From Cytophagaceae bacterium (lineage in GTDB: Bacteria; Bacteroidota; Bacteroidia; Cytophagales; Spirosomataceae), in the NCBI GenBank assembly GCA_027485075.1, contig JAIXRT010000278.1, positions 1-8,734 of the forward strand: a DNA stretch of 8,734 bases, read 5' to 3'. Shown here piece by piece: positions 1 to 7,456 of this stretch; within the stretch, counting starts at the first letter, position 1, and each line of letters opens with the position of its first letter. The translations under genes and the position numbers were made by a program. The notes beneath the pieces were generated by a model. The model worked only from the letters and a program-made list of their open reading frames with translations. It did not search any database and had not been told where the DNA came from.

Positions 1-2934
1 ATTTTTTTTTTTTTTTTAACCAATACGGTGTATGCGCAAGGATTAAAAGTTACCGGAAAAATTACCGATGAAAGTACTAAAGAAGCTCTTGCAGGTGCTT
101 CTGTGTCAATTAAAGGTTCTACTAAAGGAACAACTGCTGATGCCTCTGGACAGTATTCTATTTCCATTTCTTCTGAAAATACCGTGCTTGAATTCAAGTT
201 CGTCGGCTATGAGTCTAAAACGGTAACGGTAGGTACTCAATCCACTATTAATGTTTCTCTAGCACCCAATGCATCTGACTTAGAGCAAGTAGTCGTGATA
301 GGTTACGGTACGCAAAAGAAAACCGACGTGACAGGTTCTGTGAAATCTGTAGGAAGCGCGGCATTTAATAAAGGTATCATCAACTCACCAGAGCAATTAC
401 TCCAAGGTAAAGTTGCCGGTGTTAATATTACTTCAGCAACAGGTGAGCCAGGTGGATCCCAAGGAATTACCATTCGTGGGCCTGGAGGTATTCGTACTGG
501 ATCTACTCCTTTGTTTGTCATCGACGGATTAGCGTTGGATAACTCATCTACTGGTGGTGGTAATCCATTGAACTTTATCAACCCACAAGATATTGAGACA
601 ATCGACGTCTTGAAAGATGCTTCCGCAACTGCTATCTATGGTTCTCGTGGTGCCAATGGTGTTATTCTAGTAACGACCAAAAAAGGAAAAGCAGGAACGT
701 CGAAAATAGAGTTCTCGTCAACTGTAGGCGTTAGCTCCATTACACGTCCATTACCTGTCTTATCTGCAAGTGAATTCAAAAAGCAAGTAGTGGCCAATAG
801 TGGTGTCCTTGAGGACTTCGGTTCCGATACAGATTGGCAGAAAGAAATCACACGCCAAGCATTGACCAAGAACTACAACCTAAGTTTGGGTGGTGGTGCG
901 AGCAAATTAACCTATTACGCTGCTTTTGGTGCCCAAATGCAACAAGGTATTTTGAAAAACAATCAATTAGATCGTCTGACAGGTCGTATGAATGTGAATC
1001 AAAAATTCTGGGATGATCGTTTAAACCTTGATGCCAACATATCATTTTCCAATACAGTGAATGAGCGTCCAGCCATCGAAAGTTTATTAGGAACGGCGAT
1101 TTCAAATAACCCGACATTACCTACCTATGCGCAGGATGGTAAAACTCCAGCAACGTTTATCAGTCAGTCAAACCCATTGACTACGTTGCAATTATTTAAG
1201 GATATCAATACTACAAATCGCTTTATTGCGAATATTTCACCTTCTGTGAAATTGACAAAAGGTTTGGTCTATCGTATGAATTTCGGATACGATAATTCTA
1301 CATCAGTACGTGATGTGCAAACCTTGGCGAGCAATGTTCCTAAAATTGATGGTCGTTTAGATACTTACAACACCAGCAACATGAATCAGTTGATTGAAAA
1401 CTATTTGACATATAACCTAGATTTAGGGGATCATAGTTTTGCAGCTTTGGTGGGTCATTCATTTCAAAAGATTCAATACCAATGGCGTACATTCAGTATC
1501 AATCGTTTCCCGATTGTACCTACTGAACCAATTTACAATCCAGGTATCGGACAAGAGTTAACGCTTGCAACGAATAGACCAGCGGGTAATGCATTCATTA
1601 ATGAATTGCAATCATTTTATACGCGCATGAATTACGATTATCAAGATAAATATTTGGCAACGGCAACGGTGCGTGCCGATGGGTCTTCTAAATTTGGTTC
1701 CAACAATAAATACGGTATTTTCCCTTCATTCTCTTTGGGCTGGCGTATATCGGAAGAACCTTTCTTAAAGAATTCTTCGATTAGCAACTTGAAGTTACGT
1801 GGAGGCTGGGGACAAACTGGTAACCAAGAAATCCCACCTAAAATTACACAACCATTATTTACGGCTACTGTAGGTGCATCTACCTCGTATCCATTAGATG
1901 AGTCCGCTACATTTCCAGCAGGTATTACCTATTCGCGTTTAGCGAATCCGGATATTCAGTGGGAGGTATCTACGCAGATGAATTTAGGTTTAGATTTTGC
2001 ATTCTTGAACGGAGCGCTTTCTGGATCGGTTGATGCATTTAGAAAGATTTCTACCAACATGCTTTTGGAGGTTATTCCAGCAGATCCAGTTCAGCCAGCA
2101 AGTTCAGTTTGGACGAATGTGGCGAATATGGAAATTGTTAATAGTGGTGTGGAATTGGATTTGGATTACAAATTCGAAACGAAGTCAGGCATTAAATTTA
2201 ATGTGGGTGGTAACTTAACATTGATCAACAATGAGGTAACGGGTTCTCCGTACACAGTAATTCCTTCAGGTTCTGCGTCAGGTTCAGGTCTGACATCAGC
2301 TACGATCAACGGATATATCAATGGTCAGCCAATCGGTACATTCTTCTTACGTGAGTTCATTGGTTTTGATGACAAAGGAATTAGCAAGTACAAAGATCAA
2401 GATGGTGACGGAATCGTTACAGATAAGGATCGTATTGCGGCTGGAACAGCATTGCCTACGACCATGTACAATTTCTTCGGAAATGCGTCTTACAAAGGAT
2501 TTGACTTTTCGATGCAGTTCAATGGTGTGTCAGGAAATAAAATCTATGACAATACGGCCAATGCTTCGTTTTACAAGTTGAGAATCTCAAAAAATACGAA
2601 CGTTACTCCAGCAGCTTATGCAGATGCAAAAGAATCCATCAATAACGCTGCGCCAGTTTCTACGCGCTTTTTGAAAGATGGTGCATTCTTGCGTTTGAAT
2701 AACATGACCTTGGGTTATCAATTGCCAACGGCTAAGTTGGGAATCAGCAAATTTATCTCAAGTGCACGTTTATCCGTTACAGGTCAAAACCTATGGGTTA
2801 AAACAAAGTACGATGGATATGATCCAGAAGTTAACAAGGATAACTCAATTAACGGGGTATTATCTTACGGTATTGATTACCTAAGCTACCCGAAAGCGAA
2901 ATCTTTGATCGTTGGTTTAAATCTTACATTCTAA
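1..2934 (+). CDS. SusC/RagA-family TonB-dependent outer-membrane transporter, 5' end outside window
   Basis: This is the outer-membrane beta-barrel half of a SusCD nutrient importer, energised through TonB-ExbBD. The frame is open to the left edge. A GTG at 28 is the first start codon inside the window, but the codons before it read I-FFFF-L-T-N-T, followed by VYA and then QG. That is the end of a Sec signal peptide, so the true start lies upstream. Counting residues from the GTG: a carboxypeptidase-regulatory-like beta-sandwich at about 6-80 (VTGKITDE, GQYSISI, LEFKFVGYES); a TonB-box-like segment EQVVVIGYGTQKK at about 86-98; the plug at about 100-220, ending in the SusC/RagA signature DASATAIYGSRGANGV; then the 22-strand-type barrel to the C-terminal aromatic residue (GLNLTF). 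A DQDGDGIVTDKD acidic loop at about 788-799 resembles the calcium-type loop common in SusC proteins. Size is normal for the family. Substrate cannot be read from sequence. Confidence 0.95.
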   Translation: MFFFFLTNTVYAQGLKVTGKITDESTKEALAGASVSIKGSTKGTTADASGQYSISISSENTVLEFKFVGYESKTVTVGTQSTINVSLAPNASDLEQVVVIGYGTQKKTDVTGSVKSVGSAAFNKGIINSPEQLLQGKVAGVNITSATGEPGGSQGITIRGPGGIRTGSTPLFVIDGLALDNSSTGGGNPLNFINPQDIETIDVLKDASATAIYGSRGANGVILVTTKKGKAGTSKIEFSSTVGVSSITRPLPVLSASEFKKQVVANSGVLEDFGSDTDWQKEITRQALTKNYNLSLGGGASKLTYYAAFGAQMQQGILKNNQLDRLTGRMNVNQKFWDDRLNLDANISFSNTVNERPAIESLLGTAISNNPTLPTYAQDGKTPATFISQSNPLTTLQLFKDINTTNRFIANISPSVKLTKGLVYRMNFGYDNSTSVRDVQTLASNVPKIDGRLDTYNTSNMNQLIENYLTYNLDLGDHSFAALVGHSFQKIQYQWRTFSINRFPIVPTEPIYNPGIGQELTLATNRPAGNAFINELQSFYTRMNYDYQDKYLATATVRADGSSKFGSNNKYGIFPSFSLGWRISEEPFLKNSSISNLKLRGGWGQTGNQEIPPKITQPLFTATVGASTSYPLDESATFPAGITYSRLANPDIQWEVSTQMNLGLDFAFLNGALSGSVDAFRKISTNMLLEVIPADPVQPASSVWTNVANMEIVNSGVELDLDYKFETKSGIKFNVGGNLTLINNEVTGSPYTVIPSGSASGSGLTSATINGYINGQPIGTFFLREFIGFDDKGISKYKDQDGDGIVTDKDRIAAGTALPTTMYNFFGNASYKGFDFSMQFNGVSGNKIYDNTANASFYKLRISKNTNVTPAAYADAKESINNAAPVSTRFLKDGAFLRLNNMTLGYQLPTAKLGISKFISSARLSVTGQNLWVKTKYDGYDPEVNKDNSINGVLSYGIDYLSYPKAKSLIVGLNLTF

Positions 2935-2953
2935 TTTGAATACCTACATAGAA

Positions 2954-4630
2954 ATGAAAAAGTTTAGAAATATAGCCATGTTAATGGTAGGGATGACAAC
3001 CTTAGTAGGTTGCTCCGATTTGAATGAAATTGTATTAGATGAATACAATGCTGCGAATTTAACTGATAAGCAAGCAGCGGATGGAATGATTGCTCCGGTA
3101 TATGCTTTATTGCCAACAATCTTCCAACATACGACTATGTTTGCGTTGCAAGAAATCTCAACGGATGAAGCGATTTTGCCTTACCGTGGAGGAACTGATT
3201 GGGGTGATAATGGAATATACTTGTCACTGCATAGACACGAGACAACCAGTACAGATCCAAACGTACGTAATACGTGGAATGCTGTTTTAGCTGGTATTTC
3301 TAGATCAGTAACGGCGATCAATTCCTTGAAATTGAATACGGATGGCAATGCTAAATTGTATTTAGCTGAAGCAAGAGGGATGCGCGCGTATTACAACATG
3401 GTGATGTTGGATTTATTCGGATTAGCCTTTCAAAAAGATGATTTAAGTGAGGTAACGACGATTCTTCGTGGTGAGGCAGCCATCGCCTACATCAAAAGTG
3501 AATTATTGGCCGTTGAGCCACAATTAACTACGACAGCAGGTCCAGGTCGCTTAACCAAAGGTGGTGCTTGGGGTTTGTTGGCTCGTCTGCATCTAAATGC
3601 TGCGGTTTGGCGTGACGTATATGGTACGCCAACGCACAAGGCCGAGGATATGGACAAGGTGGTTGAATACACGGATAAGATCATTAACTCGGGTCAATAT
3701 GCCTTGTCAACTGATTATTGGGATATTTTTAGTAATGCGAATCACGGGAATAAAGAATTGATTCTAGCGGTAGATCAGCGGGCAGAATTGAACGGACATA
3801 ACCGTTTGGCTTACTTCTCTTTAGCAAATGATCAGCGTCCATTGCCAGCATTCCCTGCGGCAAACGGAACCGACGGTCCGGCAATTACGCCTACATTTTA
3901 TCAGACATGGGTTTCTGCGTATGGTGCAGTAGATCCAGCGGTAGCAGATCCTCGTTTTTACAAACAAAATGTAAAGCAAGAGGATAATCAATGTGTGGAT
4001 CCAGCTACCTATAAAATTGACCGAGGAATTTTACGTGGGCAGCAATATGGATTGATCTTACGGAGTGGTGCCTTCGTGCGATGTGCAGATGGAAAATCAT
4101 TACAGGTAGGTAAAATTGCTAATTCACGCGGCAAAGGAAATCCAATGGTTATTCATACAGAGAAGGTTGACTATACCACGGAAGGCAGTGATTACAGCAC
4201 AGGTTATCGGGTAATTAAATATGAGTTCTCGAACAAATCTGCATCTGGCCGTAACTTCGGTGAAGCGGATATCATGATTGTACGTTTAGCAGATGTGTAT
4301 TTAATGCGTGCAGAGGCTAAGTTGCGTAAGTCAAATGATGTGGCTGGCGCACTTGCTGATGTGAATAAGGTACGTTTATCGCGTACAGCTAATTCGCCTG
4401 CTACAGCGCTTTCAAGCATCAACTTAGATTTGTTATTGCGTGAGCGTGGATTTGAGTTCTACTGGGAAATGCAACGTCGTACGGATTTAATTCGTTTCGA
4501 AAAGTATGAGGACAGCTGGACGGAGAAAACAGATAAAAATAAGAATAAGCGCATTTTCCCAATCCCGCAAACGGCGATTGATGGTGCATCTAACTTAACA
4601 GGTTATCTGAAGCAAAATGCAGGTTACTAG
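2954..4630 (+). CDS. SusD/RagB-family nutrient-binding outer-membrane lipoprotein
   Basis: Surface lipoprotein that lids the SusC barrel and captures ligand. I chose the ATG at 2954 over an in-frame TTG at 2936, because it gives a compact lipoprotein signal: MKKFRN, a hydrophobic stretch, then the lipobox LVGC with Cys20 as the lipidation site. The 558-residue product has family hallmarks: the TPR-like helical motif AEARGMRAYYNMVMLDLFG at about 138-156, the C-terminal block RLADVYLMRAEAKL at about 443-456, RERGFEFYWEMQRRTDLIRF at about 495-514, and the usual ending IFPIPQTAI near 533. It starts 19 bases after the susC stop and a terminator follows it, so susC and susD form one transcript. There is no sign of truncation or frameshift. 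Ligand specificity is unknown; SusD proteins diverge strongly in their binding sites. Confidence 0.95.
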   Translation: MKKFRNIAMLMVGMTTLVGCSDLNEIVLDEYNAANLTDKQAADGMIAPVYALLPTIFQHTTMFALQEISTDEAILPYRGGTDWGDNGIYLSLHRHETTSTDPNVRNTWNAVLAGISRSVTAINSLKLNTDGNAKLYLAEARGMRAYYNMVMLDLFGLAFQKDDLSEVTTILRGEAAIAYIKSELLAVEPQLTTTAGPGRLTKGGAWGLLARLHLNAAVWRDVYGTPTHKAEDMDKVVEYTDKIINSGQYALSTDYWDIFSNANHGNKELILAVDQRAELNGHNRLAYFSLANDQRPLPAFPAANGTDGPAITPTFYQTWVSAYGAVDPAVADPRFYKQNVKQEDNQCVDPATYKIDRGILRGQQYGLILRSGAFVRCADGKSLQVGKIANSRGKGNPMVIHTEKVDYTTEGSDYSTGYRVIKYEFSNKSASGRNFGEADIMIVRLADVYLMRAEAKLRKSNDVAGALADVNKVRLSRTANSPATALSSINLDLLLRERGFEFYWEMQRRTDLIRFEKYEDSWTEKTDKNKNKRIFPIPQTAIDGASNLTGYLKQNAGY

Positions 4631-4647
4631 TTTGTAAACCTTTTGTG

Positions 4648-4681
4648 AAAAAACGCTACTAGAATGGTAGCGTTTTTTTTT
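4648..4681 (+). terminator. Intrinsic terminator after susCD
   Basis: An A6 run precedes the stem CGCTACT, loop AGAAT and return arm GGTAGCG (one T-G wobble), followed by nine T. The A6 and T tracts can extend the stem to 13 pairs. It starts 17 bases after the susD stop and is flanked by A and T tracts on the two sides, so it could also work on the minus strand. It separates susCD from the oxidoreductase-phosphatase pair. Confidence 0.9.
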
Positions 4682-4707
4682 CATCAATGAGCTGATTAGT
4701 AGTTAAT

Positions 4708-4715
4708 TATCTTTA
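4708..4715 (+). promoter_or_regulatory. Possible Bacteroidota -7 promoter element
   Basis: TATCTTTA matches the Bacteroidota -7 consensus TAnnTTTG except for the last base, and lies 36 bases before the ATG of the oxidoreductase. A promoter is expected here, between the susD terminator and the next gene. I see no convincing TTG-type -33 box at the right distance upstream, so the assignment is weak. The leader just before the ATG is A-rich with no Shine-Dalgarno site, as is usual in this phylum. Confidence 0.25.
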
Positions 4716-4751
4716 AATTAGGCCAACAAAAACCTATTAAACTATTCAAAT

Positions 4752-6185
4752 ATGAGCGTATCTAGACGAAGCTTTTTGGAGAAAAGCGCCTTAGCATCCA
4801 GTTTTTTTATAGTTCCAAGACATGTATTGGGCGGAAAAGGTTTTCTAGCCCCAAGTGATAAATTGATCGTAGCGGGTATCGGTGTGGGTGGAAAAGGGAA
4901 GTCGGATTTACGCAAGTTCTATGAGAGTGGGAAGGCAGAGATTGCCTTTTTGTGTGACGTAGATGACCGACAAGCCAAAGATTCTGTAGCTGCCTATCCG
5001 AAAGCAAAATATTATAAAGATTGGCGGAAGTTGATGGAAGTTGAATCGAAAAATTTCGATGCCGTTTCGGTATCAACTCCCGATCATAATCACGCCGTTC
5101 AGGCGATGGCTGCCATGCAGTTAGGCAAGCACGTGTATGTGCAAAAACCGCTGACACACGATATTTACGAGGCACGGATGTTGACGGCTGCTGCCGACAA
5201 ATATAAAGTGGTTACCCAGATGGGAAACCAGGGTTCTTCGGGAGATGGTGTACGCCAGTTAGTGGAATGGTATGACGCAGGGATTATCGGCGATGTACAT
5301 ACAGTAAAAATTTGGACAAATCGTCCCATCTGGCCACAGGGTATCCCATGGTCTACGGCCAAACCACCGGTGCCATCAGGCTTAGATTGGGATTTGTGGT
5401 TAGGTACGGCTCCATATAAAGACTATGTGGATAATTTAATTCCGGGCTCATGGCGCGGATGGTGGGATTACGGCACAGGAGCCTTGGGCGATTTAGGTTG
5501 CCACTTAATGGAAGCTCCGTTTCGTGTATTGGGTTTGAAATATGCCTCGGATGTGCAAGCGAGTGTGGGTAGTGTCTTTACGGCATTTGGTCAGCGCGGT
5601 GTTTTTCCTGATAGCTGTCCTCCTTCGAGCCATGCGACATTGACATTCCCGAAAACGAAAAAGACAAAAGGTCCAGTAACCATGCATTGGATGGATGGTG
5701 GTATTAAGCCTGAGAGACCAGAAGAGTTAGGGCCAGATGAAATGTTTGGTGATGGTAATTCTGGTATTTTATTTATCGGCACCAAAGGAAAAATGATGGC
5801 CAGTGAATATGCAGCTAATCCGCGTTTATTGCCATTGTCGAGAAATCAAGAAGTGAAAGTGAAGCAAAAGCTGGAGCGTGTACCGGGAAGTGCGGATGGT
5901 CACTATGCCCAATGGGTGGAAGGAGCGATTGCTGGATATGGAAATAAAGAATTGAGTTCACCATTTGAGTTAGCAGGTCCGTTGACTGAAGCTATTTTAA
6001 TGGCTAATTTAGCGATTCGCGTGGCGGATATGCCTTTTCCACGTCCTACGGGAAAAGGAATGCATTATCCAGGTTCGAACACTAAATTACTTTGGGATAA
6101 TGAGAATATGCGCGTGACTAATTTCGATGCGGCGAATCAATTTGTGAAGCGTACGTACCGGGATGGTTGGAGTTTAGGAGTTTAA
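4752..6185 (+). CDS. Tat-exported Gfo/Idh/MocA-family oxidoreductase
   Basis: Predicted NAD(P)-dependent dehydrogenase acting on a sugar, polyol or related hydroxyl compound, exported folded with its cofactor. The ATG at 4752 yields a twin-arginine signal (SRRSFLE, residues 4-10) with a hydrophobic stretch to about 21, then the PRHVLGGKGF...APSDK linker typical of this exported subfamily. The Rossmann glycine motif is GIGVGGKG at 42-49; D69 and D71 at the end of the second strand are candidates for ribose contact. STPDHNH (108-114) and QKP (131-133) form the cofactor/active-site region; most family members have EKP, but QKP is frequent in Tat-exported relatives. The C-terminal alpha/beta domain contains GDLGCHLME (246-254), with H251 the likely conserved active-site histidine. 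At 477 residues it is full length for the exported form. It is probably the first gene of an operon with the downstream phosphatase. Related Tat-exported members include GH109 glycosidases and dehydrogenases of 3-keto-glycoside metabolism, so redox-assisted glycosidase activity is possible. The substrate is not determined. Confidence 0.9.
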   Translation: MSVSRRSFLEKSALASSFFIVPRHVLGGKGFLAPSDKLIVAGIGVGGKGKSDLRKFYESGKAEIAFLCDVDDRQAKDSVAAYPKAKYYKDWRKLMEVESKNFDAVSVSTPDHNHAVQAMAAMQLGKHVYVQKPLTHDIYEARMLTAAADKYKVVTQMGNQGSSGDGVRQLVEWYDAGIIGDVHTVKIWTNRPIWPQGIPWSTAKPPVPSGLDWDLWLGTAPYKDYVDNLIPGSWRGWWDYGTGALGDLGCHLMEAPFRVLGLKYASDVQASVGSVFTAFGQRGVFPDSCPPSSHATLTFPKTKKTKGPVTMHWMDGGIKPERPEELGPDEMFGDGNSGILFIGTKGKMMASEYAANPRLLPLSRNQEVKVKQKLERVPGSADGHYAQWVEGAIAGYGNKELSSPFELAGPLTEAILMANLAIRVADMPFPRPTGKGMHYPGSNTKLLWDNENMRVTNFDAANQFVKRTYRDGWSLGV

Positions 6186-6196
6186 AATTAATTTAT

Positions 6197-7456
6197 ATGC
6201 GGTTATTGTTTTTGCTTTTTTGTGCTCAATTCGCTTGGGCACAACAAGCGCAAATTGTTCGTGGTCCTTATTTGCAATCGGTGACACCAACGTCTGTTTT
6301 GGTGCATTGGCGGACAGATACCCCGGTGGCTAGTTTGGTGTATTACCGTGCATCAGGTAAGGTGTTTACTGCTGTAGATACGAATCGGGTAATTGATCAT
6401 GTGGTATCTTTACAACATTTAAAACCTGCTACAAAGTATGCATATCAGATTGATTCAAAATCATTTACGGAGGATCGTTACGTGGTAACTGCGCCTGCTT
6501 TTGGTTCTTCTAAAAAAGTACGGATTTGGGCTTTGGGTGATTTTGGAGATGGTTCAGCTAGCCAAAAGGCTGTCATGAATTCGATTGAAGCATATACCCG
6601 TGGTAATCGTCCAGATGCTTGGATTTGGTTGGGCGATAATGCTTATAATAATGGGAAGGATGAAGAGTATCAAAAAAATGTATTTGATGTATATCAAAAT
6701 GCGTTTTTGCAAAATCTACCTATTTATCCATCTCCTGGAAATCATGATTATGCAGGGAAACATGATCCGACAGTCCCTCCGTATTTCAAGATTTTTAATA
6801 TGCCTATTCAGGGTGAGGCAGGTGGTTTGCCTTCGGGTGCTGAGTCCTATTATTCCGTGAATTATGGCCCAGTGCATTTAGTAGCCTTGGATACCGAGAT
6901 GCGCGATGTGACTGGATTGCAACTCATGGATGGAAAAGGCATGCAATACGAGTGGTTGAAGGCAGATTTGGCGGCCAATAAATTACCTTGGGTGGTGGTG
7001 TATTTTCACAAGCCTCCGTATTCCAAAGGTTCGCACGATTCCGACACGGAATTGGATATGAAGCATTTGCGTGAACATGTTAACCCACTTTTTGAGCAAT
7101 ATAATGTTGATTTAGTCATTGCTGGGCATAGCCATGTGTATGAACGCAGTTATCCGATGCGTGGACACTGGGGAGTGAATGATTCGTTTGATGCGGCGAC
7201 GCATGTCGTGGCAACGTCTACCTCGCCTAATCAATATGTCGTAGGTCCGAAAGGCCAAGGGGTAATTTATGTGGTGAATGGGTCAGGTGGAAAAGTGGGC
7301 GGTCAGCGTCCTGGTTTTCCCATGAAGTCTTCTGTGTATACCAATAACAAAATTGGCGGATCCGTTATCTTGGATGTTGACAAGCGAACCTTCAACCTAA
7401 AGTGGATTCAATCGGATGGGGTAGTGGGTGATGAATTTGTGATCAAAAAGCCTTAA
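6197..7456 (+). CDS. Secreted purple-acid-phosphatase-like metallophosphoesterase
   Basis: Predicted two-metal phosphomonoesterase acting outside the cytoplasm. I chose the ATG at 6197 over an in-frame TTG at 6167, which would overlap the previous gene, because it gives a clean Sec signal (MRLLFLLFCAQFAWA, then QQ); the Cys9 context is not a lipobox. The 419-residue product has an N-terminal fibronectin-III-like domain at about 18-100 (RGPYLQSVTPTSVLVHWRTD) as in purple acid phosphatases. The calcineurin-like core follows with all five metal-binding blocks: GDFGDG (114-119), GDNAY (146-150; Y150 fits the metal-bound tyrosine of purple enzymes), GNHD (181-184), VVYFHKPPY (267-275; H271) and GHSHVYER (310-317). 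No key residue is missing. It starts 11 bases after the oxidoreductase stop, so co-transcription is likely. Substrates of the family include phosphate esters, nucleotides and phytate, and none can be chosen from sequence. Confidence 0.93.
   Translation: MRLLFLLFCAQFAWAQQAQIVRGPYLQSVTPTSVLVHWRTDTPVASLVYYRASGKVFTAVDTNRVIDHVVSLQHLKPATKYAYQIDSKSFTEDRYVVTAPAFGSSKKVRIWALGDFGDGSASQKAVMNSIEAYTRGNRPDAWIWLGDNAYNNGKDEEYQKNVFDVYQNAFLQNLPIYPSPGNHDYAGKHDPTVPPYFKIFNMPIQGEAGGLPSGAESYYSVNYGPVHLVALDTEMRDVTGLQLMDGKGMQYEWLKADLAANKLPWVVVYFHKPPYSKGSHDSDTELDMKHLREHVNPLFEQYNVDLVIAGHSHVYERSYPMRGHWGVNDSFDAATHVVATSTSPNQYVVGPKGQGVIYVVNGSGGKVGGQRPGFPMKSSVYTNNKIGGSVILDVDKRTFNLKWIQSDGVVGDEFVIKKP

Noticed and set aside
28..30. 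GTG as the true start of the SusC gene
   Set aside because: It would leave an outer-membrane protein without a signal peptide, while the frame upstream is open and reads as the hydrophobic core and cleavage site of one.
2936..2953. TTG start for susD six codons earlier
   Set aside because: It would place NTYIE before the Lys-rich n-region and spoil a standard lipoprotein signal. The ATG at 2954 gives lipobox Cys at residue 20.
4704..4720. TAATT/AATTA inverted repeat as an operator upstream of the oxidoreductase
   Set aside because: Five-base arms of pure A/T in an AT-rich spacer are expected by chance.
4807..5175. 122-codon open frame on the minus strand inside the oxidoreductase gene
   Set aside because: It lies wholly opposite a well-supported conserved gene, and its product shows no recognisable domain, signal or membrane segment. 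It is a shadow of the real frame.
6167..6196. TTG start for the phosphatase, overlapping the oxidoreductase by 19 bases
   Set aside because: The extra residues precede a complete Sec signal peptide beginning at the ATG at 6197, so the overlap is not needed.
6221..6226. Cys9 of the phosphatase as a lipoprotein attachment site
   Set aside because: The residue before it is Phe, which does not fit the lipobox, and a good signal peptidase I site (AWA/QQ) follows.
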